Source: Parasponia andersonii
Lineage: Eukaryota > Streptophyta > Magnoliopsida > Rosales > Cannabaceae
DNA: 64,000 nt
Direction of reading: 5' to 3'
Assembly (NCBI GenBank): GCA_002914805.1
Contig: JXTB01000173.1
Location: 600,356-664,355 of the forward strand
The notes under the pieces were generated by a model. That model worked only from the letters and a program-made list of their open reading frames with translations. It did not search any database and was not told the DNA's origin. How positions within the stretch are numbered: the first letter of the stretch is position 1; each line of letters begins with the position of its first letter. Shown here piece by piece: positions 11,301-22,445 of the stretch. The translations under genes and the position numbers were made by a program.

Positions 11301-12881
11301 AAGCCTTATGGTGCACTAGCTGCACTAGTGTTTGAAGACTGGAAGAACTCAGTTGCGGTTGGTGATTACAACTTGCAGTACTTCGAGAATGAAGGGTTTG
11401 CTTGCCTGAGAAACATTGTGATTTCACCATTTCTTCTCCAGACTGTCCAGCGGAGTCAATGGCAAGACAGGGAGTTGAGGATAATCTGGAACCAGCTTCA
11501 AAATGGTGAATAGTTAGATGGTTGGAGCACCAACAGAGAAGGATTTTTGCTTTCAGTGGGAAGTTGGCAGTAGTTGATGACTCTAATCTTCGAGAAACCA
11601 TTCTAACAGAGGCTCACAAATCAAGGTTCGCAGTATATCCAGATAGTACCAAGATGTACCAGGACTTAAAGTGGCAGTATTAGTGGAAAGGAATGAAGAA
11701 GGATGTAGCTACTTTTGTGGCTAAGTGTTTGACTTGTTAGCAAGTCAGGCTGAACACCAGAGGCCAGCTGGATTACTTCAGCCATTGCCAATTCTGGAAT
11801 AAGTGGGATAAGATCACGATGGACTTTGTGACCCGTTTGCCAAAGACCTTGAGGAAGAATGATGCAGTTTGGGTGGTAGTCGATTGGTTGACGAAGAGTG
11901 CTCAGTTTATACCGATCTGGATGGACTACTCTCTTACTAAGCTCAGTAGACTATATGTGGAGAACATCATACATTTGCATGGTGTGCCTTCAAGTATAGT
12001 GTCTGACAAAGATCCAAGGTTCACTTCTAAGTTTTGGAGAGCCTTGCAGAAAGCGTTGGGTACGCAATTGGATATCAGTACGGCTCACCATCCTGAGAGA
12101 GACGGTCAGTCTGAAAGGACCATTCAGATTCTTGAGGACATGCTACGTTGTTGCATACTGGACTTTGGTGGGAACTGGGATGATCATCTTCCTTTGGTGG
12201 GAATTTGCTTATAATAACAGTTACCAGACCAGTGTGGGTATGACTCCATATGAAGTGTTATATGGGAGGTCGTGTAGATCGCCTTTGTGTTGGGCAGAGC
12301 CTGAAGAGCGTGTTACTGTTGGACCTAAGTTAATTGAGGATACTATCGAAAAGATCAAGGATATCCAAGAGAGACTCAAAGAGATTCAGAGTCGCCAGAA
12401 GAGTTATGCTGACCAAAAGAGGCGTGAGGTAGAGTTCGATATTGGTGATTCCGTATTCTTGAAAGTGACTCAAAGGCGAGGTGTTACAAGATTTGGGGTT
12501 AAGGGTAAGCTTGCTCCAAGGTATATTGGTCCCTTTGAGATCACTGAGAGGATTGGACCAGTGGCGTATCGCTTGAATCTACCTGCACAGTTGGGTCATG
12601 TGCATAATGTATTTCACGTGTCTATGTTGAAGAAGTACACACCGGACTCATCTCATGTTGTTCAGTACGTACATGTACCGATCCAAGAAGATGTGTCCTA
12701 TGAAGTGCAGCCTGTTCGTTTGTTGGCTAGGGAGTTGAAGGTGCTTTGCAACAGAGAGATCCCACTTGTCAAGGTGCTTTGGGAATATCACAAGGAAGAC
12801 GAGTCTACTTGGGAACTCGAGACAGAGATGTACGAGAAGTACCCTCATTTGTTTGACCTTCAGTCAGAAGTTGTATTGTGA
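8301..12881 (+). pseudogene. Tekay gag-pol remnant
   Basis: Translation would start at MAPRRVPRHQ. Gag runs to a damaged zinc knuckle near 9120-9175, where stops replace sense codons. The protease motif DTGASHSFI lies near 9570-9597. RT has [20 protein letters not shown] and the catalytic FIDD (10777-10788). After VYSK, at about 10805, the thumb/connection part is missing and the sequence resumes at [12 protein letters not shown]. RNase H carries the [12 protein letters not shown] and [10 protein letters not shown] segments. Integrase spans about 11600-12214, with TMDFVTRLP, a VSDKDPRFTSKFW aspartate block and an ERTIQILEDMLR glutamate block. A chromodomain-like tail ends at the stop at 12879-12881. 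Multiple stops and frameshifts make it inactive. Confidence 0.88.
9664..9912 (+). repeat. Chimeric direct repeat of about 9224-9471, ending at an N
   Basis: About 245 bp downstream of gag are repeated inside the protease region, with roughly ten substitutions, most of them C/T or G/A. The repeat interrupts the protease frame after LSLGT and ends at the single N at 9912, after which protease sequence resumes (RVMIGDRKLPADLIVLP). The repeat most likely came from a sister element copy during gap filling. Confidence 0.75.
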
Positions 12882-12929
12882 TGTAAACCTTCACTTGGAC
12901 TTTGAATTTCGGGACGAAATTCTTTTATA

Positions 12930-12939
12930 GAGGGGAGAA
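12930..12939 (+). other. Polypurine tract of the Tekay element
   Basis: GAGGGGAGAA-type purines directly precede the 3' LTR start TGTAAAAACCC, the expected plus-strand primer site. Confidence 0.8.
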
Positions 12940-15128
12940 TGTAAAAACCCAGATTTTGGGAGGGTAATTTGGACAATTTACCAATTTTTTGGATAAAATA
13001 TTGGGGGGATTAATTTGCAAAAGTTTGTGCAGAGGGACTAAATTGCAAATTTTGGGGGACTAGATTGATAGAGATTTGAAATTTGGGGACTTATGTGCAA
13101 TTTTTGAAAAATTGCATAGCCCTATAAGATAGGGCCACGTGCCCCGTCCGTTTCCTTCTCTCTCTCTCTTCTCTCTCTTCTTCCCCGATTTCTCTCTCTT
13201 CTCTCTACGTTTTTCAGCCGCAGACGCCCGACCGCTGTAGGGACTGTTCCGGCCACCGTCTGCCGGCGCCACCGATCGTCGAAGGATCGCCGTGCCGCGC
13301 TGAAGCTCCACCGCCCCTCACCAACCGTCACTGTCATTTGGTTCACCGGAAAACCTCCATCGAAGCCGTTGGAATCGTTTTGGTTTTTTCATCACCGGCG
13401 ACGATTCCAGCCACCATTCGACCTCCAACCGGTCCCGTTGGATTCGTTTTGTCTAAAGGATCATCAAGGTATATATATCTCAACCCCATTTTGCCAGGAT
13501 TGAAAGTTACCATTTTTGGATATTTGAGTTTGAGTTTGACTTTTTGCTCCGACCGTTGGATTGAGTTTTTGTTGTCATTTTTGGATTGTACTCGGAAAAT
13601 GGAGAAGTTCGATATATATATTGCCTATGATTGGTGATCGGACAGAAATTGAGATCGGAGGTCGAGATTTGCCTCGTTTTGTGTGCCACCGGCCCGGTGT
13701 GGGTCCGGACCCAAATTGGACAAGTTATATGTTTAACCTAGCTATTTTGGGTACTAGGAATTCAATGAAGAGGTCCGTTTATGGAATTGAAGCTCCGGTG
13801 AGAAGTTAGTTTTTCACAAGAGGACGATCGTGGGCTTAGAATTGGTTCCCAACCCTCCGAGTGATCGTTAACGACACCTCGAGGATTCGATAGCATGGTA
13901 TTGCTATTTGATCAAGGTAAGGATTCAATTACCTATGTTCTAAATCGTTTTCGAATAAAACTTATTTTCTGCAATATATGAGAACAAATGTGATTTTTGG
14001 TTTCTCGAATATCTGTGATGGGAATTGGTTGTATGAGATATATACTATATTGCTCTGGGAATTTTCTAAATGCAGGTTATTTTAGGCATATTAAAAATAG
14101 GGTCGTATGCTGCCCGTTTTTCTATAAAAACCTAATATGTTGATTTTACTGAAAAACCAGAGCACGATTATTTTCACACTTCAGTTCTGTATTGCACGTG
14201 TCATAGGATCATACATGAGCACCGTGTTAGCATTGTGGGTTTACAGTGTGACGCTTCGTGCCCCACTATCGGTGAAAGTCTGTAAACTCGCGCGGGGTTT
14301 AGTTACTTCTGATTACCTCCCCATTTGGCAGGCGTAGGCAATTCGGTTGCCCCTCCAGGTTTGGTAGGCGACACATGGGTATCCTCTCCGGGTATGGGCT
14401 TAGGTATCAGGCAGGCTGTTAGGTACACTTAGTGCCATCATCCTGAGTTTCCACATATGAGAGGATGTGAGCTCATGGGTATGGGTTGATTTGTGTCATG
14501 TGCATATGAATTGAATGGTTTTGATTACATTGCTTTTATATATATATGGATTTCCAGTTTGGATTATATATATATATGTATGTTTTGGACTAAACTAACT
14601 ACGCAGGAATTCCCCATCACTAAAATGTTTTCGATCGAGGTAATTATTTTTCCTACTGAGTATTTTATGCTCACTCCTTACCTTTTTCTTCAGGTGGTGT
14701 CTAGTGCGATCTCGGTGATCAAGAGGAGTAAGAGGTCATCTTGATTGCAGTTCGTCTCTTGGTAATTCTAGAAGTTTGTCGTCTTGGTGTTTGGATTGTT
14801 TGGGTTTTGTATTAGCATTGAACCAAGATTATTGCTTCTATTTTGTCTGCAAACTTATGTATGCCACTTTGGTATTTGACTTTTATTGTGGATGATGGTG
14901 ATGCTTGGGCTTTTATGTGACTTCGTGATTTTTAATTATTATTTAGTCTATGTTTAATGGTGTATACGAATTGTGGGAGTGATTTACGGGATGGAATTCA
15001 GATTATTTTATTTAAATGGACCATTTTTATAAAAGCTAGAACTTTTGACACTTTTCAAATAAATCAAGGAATTTCCCACCTTTGTGAAATTTCCCTTCTA
15101 CCACTGGCCCGGGTTTTGGGTCGTGACA
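12940..15128 (+). repeat. 3' LTR of the Tekay-type element (2,189 bp)
   Basis: It is collinear with 5964-8167 over its length and ends GGGTCGTGACA, followed by the target duplication AGCAT. Substitutions and small indels separate it from the 5' LTR, including a shorter TA microsatellite. Confidence 0.9.
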
Positions 15129-15133
15129 AGCAT
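15129..15133. repeat. Target-site duplication AGCAT, right
   Basis: This is the partner of 5959-5963. Copia A sequence resumes directly after it. Confidence 0.9.
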
Positions 15134-17155
15134 ATCCCAAGAGTACACATCTTCTGGACTGTGAATCCAGTTTTGTGATTTCTTGAGTGTAGTACATCAC
15201 GTACACAAGACATCCAAACATATGTAAGCGAGAATAATCAGCTGGCTTACCAGTCCACATCTCTATCGGTGTCTTCAGATTAATCGCTGTTGATGGAGAT
15301 CGATTGATCACATAACAGGCAGTTTTGACTGCTTCTACCCAGAATGTCTTGGGTAGACTTGCAGCTTTCAACATTGCTCTTGTTCTTTCCAACAAGGTTC
15401 TGTTTATCCGCTCTACCACTCTATTTTGTTGAGGAATGTACGCCACTATGAACTGCCTCTTGATACCTTCTTGTTGACAGAAGTTATCAAATTTATCGCT
15501 TGTATATTCTCCTCCATTGCCCATCCTTAAACACTTGATCTTTTCTCCAGATTCAAGCTCTATCCGTGCTTTGAATATTTTGAAGACTGAAAACACATCT
15601 GCCTTCCTCTTGATAGGATACACCCAACATCTCCTGGAGTGATCATTAATAAAAGATACAAAGTATCTAGCTCCTCCTAGGGACATTACTGGTACTTGCC
15701 AAATATCAGAGTGAACCAAGTCTAGAACTTTTTTACTTCTAGAACTGGATGTGCTAAACTTTAATCTATGCTGCTTGCTTGTGACATAATGCTCACAAAA
15801 GGGTAAAGATAACTTTGTGAGACTAGGAAGCAACCTCCGTTCAGAGAGAACCTTCAAGTCTCGTTCCGACATATGGCCAAGCTTACAATGCCATATCATC
15901 GTTGATTCTTCTCTGGAATTTGTTGAAGTAATTGATGCTTCCGCTTCCATCAGTGTATCTCCTTTAAGCATGTATAGATTAACTGCGATTTTCTCTGCTT
16001 TCATTACTACAAGAGCGCCTTTAATCTTCATGATCCCATTCTCGACACGAGTTTTGCAACCAAGGTTATCTAATTTTCCCAAAGACAATAGATTTTTCTT
16101 CAGGCCCTTCACATGTCGTACCTCTTGAATAGTATGAATAGTTCCATCGTATATCTTTATCTTGATAGTACCAATCCCAGCGATCTCTAAGGCATGATCG
16201 TTACCCATGAATATAGATTCTCCAGAGACAGGTTCATATGTGTGAAACCATTCTCTGTGAGAAGTCATGTGCCATGTTGCTCCCGAATCCACTAACCAAA
16301 CATCAGTGAGCTGCCGTCTGTCCTTAGAAATTGTTGCTGCTTCACTATACAGAATTTCTCCATCATCTGAAGTATTTGCAACATTCCCCTAAGCATCTGA
16401 TGACTCGGGGTCCTTCTCTCTGGAATCTCTATTCTTCTTGAGTTGCCAACACTCCCTTTTGACGTGCCCTTTCTTGCCACAGTGATAATACTTGATATTC
16501 TTCTTACTTCTTAACTTTGATCTACTATGACTCTGACTCCCACTGGGGCCACGTTCTGTTGATCTCCCTCTACTTACTGTGAACTTGCTAATCTATCTTG
16601 CTTGTTCTTACGCCGATTTTCTTCTTCGAGAACAGTAACTGTAAGATCATTGAAAACTAGAGTTGTAGCATTGCTGGTCACATTTATGATGAGTTGATTA
16701 TGCGAATCAGGTAGACTCTAAAGTAAGATTTTTGCACGTTCATTATCCTCTATGTTATGCTCCATTGTTGTGAGCTGTGAGAATAAAGTGTTGAGGGTGT
16801 TGATGTGATCGATCACCGTTGTTAATTCTGCCATCCGAAGGGTATAAAGCCTTCTCTTCAAGAAAATTTTGTTGTGAAGCGACTTGGCCTGATACAACTT
16901 TGTCAGTGTATCTCATATCTCCTTGGCTGACTTCTTTTCCTCAATGCTCGACAAGACTCCATCTACTAGTGCTAGATGTAAGTTAGCGACAGCATTACTA
17001 TCTATCTCGTCCCACTTTTTATCATCAGTAATCTCAGTAGGCCTTTCCCCAATTGCTGCTAAGCAATTATCTTTTCCCAAGATTGCCTTTATCTTCATTT
17101 TCCACAAAGAGAAATGGCTCCCATTAAACTTCTCAATATCGAATTTTGCCGCCAT
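15134..17155 (-). pseudogene. Copia A gag, protease and integrase part
   Basis: Read leftward, gag begins MAAKFDIEKFNGSHFSLW at 17155 and is broken near 16913. A degraded zinc-knuckle region follows near 16480. The protease motif MDSGATWHMTSHREW starts at 16292. The pre-integrase zinc region IWHCKLGHMSERDLK and integrase with VLDLVHSDIW, a GGEYTSDKFDNFCQ block and a PQQNRVVERINRTLLE block follow. In the middle acidic block the local sequence is RMGNGGEY where copia B has RTDNGGEY, so the catalytic aspartate appears replaced in copy A. The frame then runs into the Tekay LTR. Confidence 0.88.
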
Positions 17156-17168
17156 TTTTGTTCATCAC

Positions 17169-17250
17169 GATTTATTTAGTTACTACCGTTTCATTGTACG
17201 TGAACAGTACCGTATACGTGAATAGTCGTATATATGAACAGTACTCCAAC
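17169..17250 (-). repeat. Short tandem units in the copia A leader
   Basis: Degenerate units of about 20 bases built on GTTCACGTATACGGTAC (minus-strand sense) lie between the primer-binding site and gag. The same units are clearer in copia B (35205-35295) and fragment C (62430-62525). Confidence 0.65.
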
Positions 17251-17254
17251 CAAT

Positions 17255-17267
17255 GGCTCTGATACCA
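17255..17267 (-). other. Primer-binding site of copia A
   Basis: TGGTATCAGAGCC on the minus strand, one base inside the LTR, matches the 3' end of initiator Met-tRNA. It is intact here and has one change in copia B. Confidence 0.85.
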
Positions 17268-17268
17268 C

Positions 17269-17799
17269 CGTTAGGAGATCGACTTTGTGGAAGCAATAAC
17301 ACACAGCTAAAATACGAGTTGAGAAAATTTGGGTAAAATAAAAAAATATAAGGCACATAAAAGAATTAACGTGGTTCACCCAATTTAGGCTACGTCCACG
17401 GATAAGGCTGTGAAGAATCTATGAAAAGGAGATTACAACTCACTTCTCTCTAAATACGTGGAGAGAACAAATGAACCTCTCTCTCTTGAAATAGGAGAAA
17501 ACACTCTCTCTAAACAATTTAGGAGAAAATAAGTGGGACACTAAGAGGAATTCCTAGGCTTGAATTCTCTCTTAGAAAGGAAGAGGATTTAGAATGGGAT
17601 GCAAAACAAGTACTGAAGCCCTCCGTATTTATAGAACTTGAAAGGTAGTATGAACACCATATTTTACTATTGCTATTACGGCTGCTCTTTTCACTATTGC
17701 TATTGCGGCTGCCCTTTTTACTATTCCTATTGTAGCTGCCTTTTTTCACTGTTTCTATTGCGGCTAGTTAGTGAGCTGCAATTGTTGATTTGTTCAATA
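17269..17799 (-). repeat. 5' LTR of copia A (531 bp)
   Basis: On the minus strand it starts TATTGAACAAATC and ends TCTCCTAACG. It holds four units of a roughly 27-bp repeat (about 17660-17765) and a TATA box, TATAAATA, at 17636-17629. The canonical TG start is TA here, as also in the 5' LTR of copia B. Confidence 0.88.
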
Positions 17800-17813
17800 G
17801 TAGTCTAATAATG
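17800..17813. repeat. 14-bp direct repeat flanking copia A, right copy
   Basis: GTAGTCTAATAATG, identical to 3914-3927. LINE sequence continues to the right. Confidence 0.7.
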
Positions 17814-18926
17814 CAATCTCTGATTTTCAGTCTTAAACGGAGAAGTGTGTCGAGCTACTTAATGACCGGAGTTCCCGGACTTTTGGTTCCTTACAAAAGT
17901 CTATTTGGAACTTACAAAAGAGGATCTCTCGTCTCTATAAATGCATTGATGTCACTGAGCATATCTGCAAAATCCGTTCTCTTTAGTATAAATTGGAAGT
18001 TCTTTTGGAAAAAGAAAAAAAAAAAAGAGTTTTACTGGAGACAACAATCTTTAGCTGAATGGCTGAAATTGGATGATCGTAATACCATACATTTTTATTT
18101 GAGAGCTTTGAATCGTAAGAAAAAGAATAGTATTTTAGTTTAAGGATGATAAGGGGGTATGAAAAGATGAGAAATAAGATCTAGTTAAAATAATTAAAGC
18201 TTATTTTGGCTCGATTTTTTAGTCATCCCAACCTTCTGCTAAAGCCCATTACTGAGCCACTAATGTTGTTCAGAGAACTGTTTCTCTCGATATGGTTAAT
18301 TTTCTTGAATCTTCATTTACTTTTGATGATATAAAACATGTTCTTTTTCAAATGGGTGGCACTAAAGCTCCTGGCCTGATGGTCTTCATGCTATTTTTTA
18401 CCAAAAACACTGGAACGTGGTAGGAAGTAGTATTTTCAGATCGTATACCTTAGTAATCTTAACGATGGGGCTTCGGCTAGACGTCTTAACTCTACTCATA
18501 TTGTTCTTATCTCAAAAAATAAAGATCCTGAATTTGTTTCTAATTTTAGATCAATTAGTCTTTGCAACGTTGTCTATAAGATTATTACCAAGACTTTGGC
18601 TAACAGAATGAAAGTTGTTTTGCCTTCTCTAATTTCAGAAAATCAAAGTACTTTTGTTCTTGGTCGGTTAATCTCAGATAATGCTATAATTGTCGTTGAG
18701 AACCTTCATTCTTTGTGTCGTTGGTCTAATGGAAACAAACGTTTTATAGCTTTAAAATTATATATGGGCAAAGCATATGATAGAGTGGAGTGGAATTTTC
18801 TTCGGAAAGTTATGCTTCGTATGGCTTTTGGTGTTACTTGGATAAGTAGAGTTATGGACTGCATTTCTACATCTTCTTTCTTAGTTATTCTAAACGGTAA
18901 AACCAAAGGTCATATTGTACCTGTAG
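17814..18926 (+). pseudogene. L1-type LINE fragment 1 (before and start of the RT domain)
   Basis: The piece at 18000-18143 has EFYWRQQSLAEWLKLDDRNT followed by an FYLRALNRKKKN-like segment, the conserved stretch between endonuclease and RT in plant L1 elements. RT follows with NFRSISLCNVVYKIITKTLANRMK (about 18540-18610), a FVLGRLISDNAIIVVENLH segment and KLYMGKAYDRVEWNFL. Stops and frameshifts are frequent. The fragment is interrupted at 18926 by a solo LTR. No endonuclease is recognisable to the left, where the copia/Athila complex begins. Confidence 0.85.
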
Positions 18927-20770
18927 TGATATTTGCCATAAAAGTCAAATTTCTAATTTTAGCTTTTTAGTATAAACAACTATCTCTTATATGAAATTAT
19001 GATATTTGCTAGACTAAATTGTTTTAGTTGAATAGTTTATTTATTTGAAAAGATTCCATCACTTTATTTGTATATAAAAAAATAAATATGATTAAGTATT
19101 AATTATAGGAAGATTCATTTTTTTATCTAAGTCTAAATTAACTAGTTTACAATATCTAAATAAAAAGGGAATACTTTATTTATTATGAGTTGTGTTTGTC
19201 TCTGTCAACGAGAAAAATGTGTCTTAAATTATTGAAGTATCTGATTTCTGATAGAAATACTAGTATAACATAAATAAGTTATGTATATTGAACTGAACTA
19301 GGTAATATAAAAATTAGAGTGACATAACTCAATTCTTAATATTATCTTAAATTAGCTCTTAACTTGTAGATTTTAATTCTTGATGTTTGACTGGACTTGT
19401 TTTCATGGGTTATAGCCTTTTGATTTGTTAAAAGACTAGTATATATGAAATTAGAGACGAACTCTGGCATATTAGAGGTTATGATTTATGAATTGACAGA
19501 AACACCGAATAATTAAGGATATTATACATTATTGCCACTTTAGGGTCTTTCAAGATTCATGAAATAATTAAATATAAGATCTTAGTATTCACTTTGTGAA
19601 TTAGTTGATAATTTTGTCTAAATAGTCATTGAGAATAAAATTATCGACAATACTATTCCTTGATAGAAATATGGTAACTTAAAGATAAATATATGTTAAA
19701 GGAGTATTACGGTAATTTCATCTATCCAACTATGACATTGTATAAGGATTTTATATGTAGTATAGAATATGCTAGATGGATCGGTTAATCAAGGCTAGTT
19801 GATTAAATCTCTATAAACAACATGATATTTAATCCAAGAGTACAATATTGGGCCTTTACTAATAGTATTTATATAAATACTATAATAAGAGTTATTATGT
19901 ATTTATCATACTATTTGGATCTATCAGGTCCTTTGTCTAGCTCAACAAAACTCGTTAATTGGTTAGTGGTATTTATAAAATTAGTTTCATGAATCTGTGT
20001 AAAATAATGATTTTACATAAAAGTAAGTACTTTTATAAATAAGTTATATAAGTTGGACATATTTATAAAAATATATTCAAAGTCCAAATTAGAGAACAAG
20101 TCCAATCCTAGTTGGACTAGGATTAACAATTTTTGGGCTCATATATATAAGATATATGAGAGAAAAGACTACACAGAAAACTGTAGTTCTACACATGAAA
20201 CAAAGGAAAAGAGAGAGAAAGAATTCAGCCAAAGCTGAGAAAAGAGGAGAGAAAATATTTCTTAGAACCTCGTAATTTCATCTCATATCCTGGTGTTTCA
20301 AAGGATCAAGAAAGTATTTTTGATCATTCTACAATACACAGAAAACCGTAGTGCTACACGTAAATAGAGGGAAAGGGAGAGAGAGAATTCAACCAAAATT
20401 GAGAGAAGAGGAGAGCAAATGTTTCCTAGAACCTCATAATCTCATCTCATATCCCGGTGTTCTAAAAGATCAAGAAACTATTCTTAATCATTCTCTAATG
20501 AAAGATTCAACTTGATATCCACTTTCCTCATCAACTAGGAATGATAGTATAGACAAAAAGATTTAGAGTTAGAAATTTGATCATCATCAATAAAAAGATC
20601 AAAAAGGAACACGTTATAAAAAGTAAATCTCAAATTTCATCTCTAAAGTTTGATTTATGCTATAAATTATGTTCTATGGTTATAAAAATTATTTTTATGT
20701 AAAATGTGATAATGTATTATCGATAATTTTCATACACGTATAATTTTTTCTAAGCATTAGGTCAATTCCA
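18927..20770. mobile_element. Probable solo LTR (1,844 bp) inserted in LINE RT
   Basis: The AT-rich, non-coding block starts TGATATTTGCC and ends CAATTCCA, and is flanked by GTAG (18923-18926 and 20771-20774). Removing it brings the LINE RT segment ending HIVP next to SSRSLRKGCPLFLYLF, which is what an L1 RT should have there. It contains a tandem duplication of about 167 bp (about 20165-20332 and 20333-20500). No primer site or coding region is present, so a solo LTR is the best reading. Its family is unknown. Confidence 0.65.
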
Positions 20771-21550
20771 GTAGTATCATCTCGTAGTCTTCGTAAGGGT
20801 TGTCCACTTTTTCTTTATTTATTTTCATAATGTGCTGAGGTTTTTTGGTTTCTTCTTTCTTAAGATGAGACCTACTGTAGATATTTTTGGATTCCACTGT
20901 GCTCAAAATAGTCCTTGTATCAGTCATCTTTTCTTTGTAGATGATAGTCTAATTTTTAGTCCAGCAAATGTTCAGGATACAAGAGCCCTACGGAGGATTC
21001 CGCAATCGTACGAGGATTCTTCCTGTAAGAAAATTAACCTGGAAAACTCTGCCAATCACCCTCGGTCCAAACATTGATGACATCACTACTCAAGCTGTTT
21101 TGCAGACTATAGTGCTTGGAGCTATTCAATACTATGATAAGTAGCTTAGGCTTCCAACTGTGGTCGGTTGCAGTAAATGTCGAACTTTTGAGCATATAAT
21201 TGAACGAGTTACGAAGCGAGCTCAGAGTTGGTGCATGGATCTTTTTTTTACAAGGAGCAGAGAGATCCTGATTAAAGCTATCCTATAGGCTATTCTCACT
21301 TATCTGATGAGTATTTTTAAAGCTTCTAGAGGGAATTTATTAGGAGATTCGTTCAATTTTTCTTAACTTCTGGTGGAGCACTAACGATGGGAGACGTAAA
21401 ATTCCTTGGATAAAATGGGATTGAAGTCACTTGGAGGATTGGATTTTAGAGACATTGGATTATTTAATCAAGCTTTAGTGGCCAAACAGTTTGGAGACTT
21501 ATCAAGAATCCTGACTCCCTCTCGTGTTTTAAAAGGAAAATATCACCACC
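20771..21550 (+). pseudogene. L1-type LINE fragment 2 (RT catalytic region)
   Basis: It opens with SRSLRKGCPLFLYLF and holds FVDDSLIF (catalytic FVDD at 20934-20945), the plant L1 counterpart of FADD. A degenerate downstream RT region follows, with LGGLDFRDIGLFNQALVAKQ at about 21428-21490. The Tat element cuts it after LKGKYHH at 21550. Confidence 0.85.
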
Positions 21551-22350
21551 TGTGGGACCTGTTCCTAAATCATAAACCACGTAGACGATTAAGTGGTAGA
21601 ACAGGTCACAAGCAGGGCACACCGTCCGACACATGTCTAGAGTGACCGATTAAAGGCCACGCGAGTCGCACGTGGTACCGCATAGGCCCATGGGCTGTCC
21701 GAGGCCAGGCCTGAACCCATCCCAGACCCTGGATGGACTCAGCCCAGTCCGATTCTTACCTCGACAGCTGGGGGTCGGGAGCCTCAAGGGTCTTCTGCTA
21801 GAATACAGTGGGAAGCAACTCACCGCTCCAGACCCAGACAGAGCATTTAATGCGATCCTGGGTAGGTGCATGCATTGGGCAAGTCATCCTGACAGAACGG
21901 CGGCTTGTCAAAATCTCACCCCCGACAGGCTGGAGTCGTAGGGGACGGCGGAAAATAGGCCGCGATGATGCAAGGAAGGTCACGGTAACCACGACCCGTG
22001 ATTTCTGGAGTAAGTCATGAGAGAAAAAGGTACTCGATCCTAGGATTGAGAGCCAGAAAGCTCTCAGTCCCAGGATTATATATATAAGCCTTGTTTCCTC
22101 CCAAAAGAAGGATATATACAATATACATAAAAAATGTTTACAAGAGAAAAAAATGATATCCTTGCTGTTCAATCTCAGGGATGAATAACTAACTTAAGCA
22201 TCGGAGAGTCTTTGCAGGTGGCCACCCCTGCCTCTCCGTCTCAGCCTGAAGCTAAAGACATTTCGGAATAGCAAGGATACGTGGACAATTGGTGAATACC
22301 TCGTCAGCAGTTCAGAGACACATGGATGGCTGGTAAGAACAGTACCAATA
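21551..22350 (+). repeat. 5' LTR of the Tat element (800 bp)
   Basis: It starts TGTGGGACC and ends AGTACCAATA. A TATA-like TATATATAAG lies near 22078-22087, followed by a CTTGTTTCCTCCC leader. Compared with the 3' LTR it contains about 250 extra bases (about 21712-21961). Confidence 0.85.
22077..22088 (+). promoter_or_regulatory. TATA-like box in the Tat LTR
   Basis: TATATATATAAG is conserved in both LTRs (also near 33990), at the place expected for the U3/R promoter. Its use as a promoter is inferred. Confidence 0.45.
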
Positions 22351-22445
22351 GTTTGGCACCGTCTGTGGGAAACAGTTGAGCATGATAGAAAAAACAGGAG
22401 CCTCACGATTGCCTTCTCCCCGAACAAAAGGCCATACAACGTCGA

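Larger units (their letters stand above)
5964..15128 (+). mobile_element. Ty3/Gypsy chromovirus (Tekay/Del type), full-length but dead
   Basis: Two LTRs of about 2.2 kb (5964-8167 and 12940-15128) flank gag, protease, RT, RNase H, integrase and a chromodomain-like C-terminus, in the Ty3 order. The target duplication is AGCAT on both sides. The long LTRs, the initiator-methionine primer-binding site and a C-terminal PLVKVLWEYHKEDESTWE segment fit the Tekay/Del clade. The LTRs differ at about a dozen positions in the first 150 bp, so the insertion is not recent. An N with a chimeric repeat at 9664-9912 and a gap in RT near 10805 further damage it. Confidence 0.92.
3928..17799 (-). mobile_element. 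Ty1/copia retrotransposon A, minus strand, split by a Tekay element
   Basis: Read on the minus strand, the order is LTR (17799-17269), primer-binding site, gag, protease, integrase, [9.2-kb Tekay insertion], reverse transcriptase, RNase H, polypurine tract, truncated LTR (4002-3928). Protease-integrase-RT order defines Ty1/copia. The family matches copia B (34646-44226) and fragment C (62050-62873) in gag, integrase, RT and LTR. It is broadly TNT1-like. The 3' LTR keeps only about 75 bp. Confidence 0.9.
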
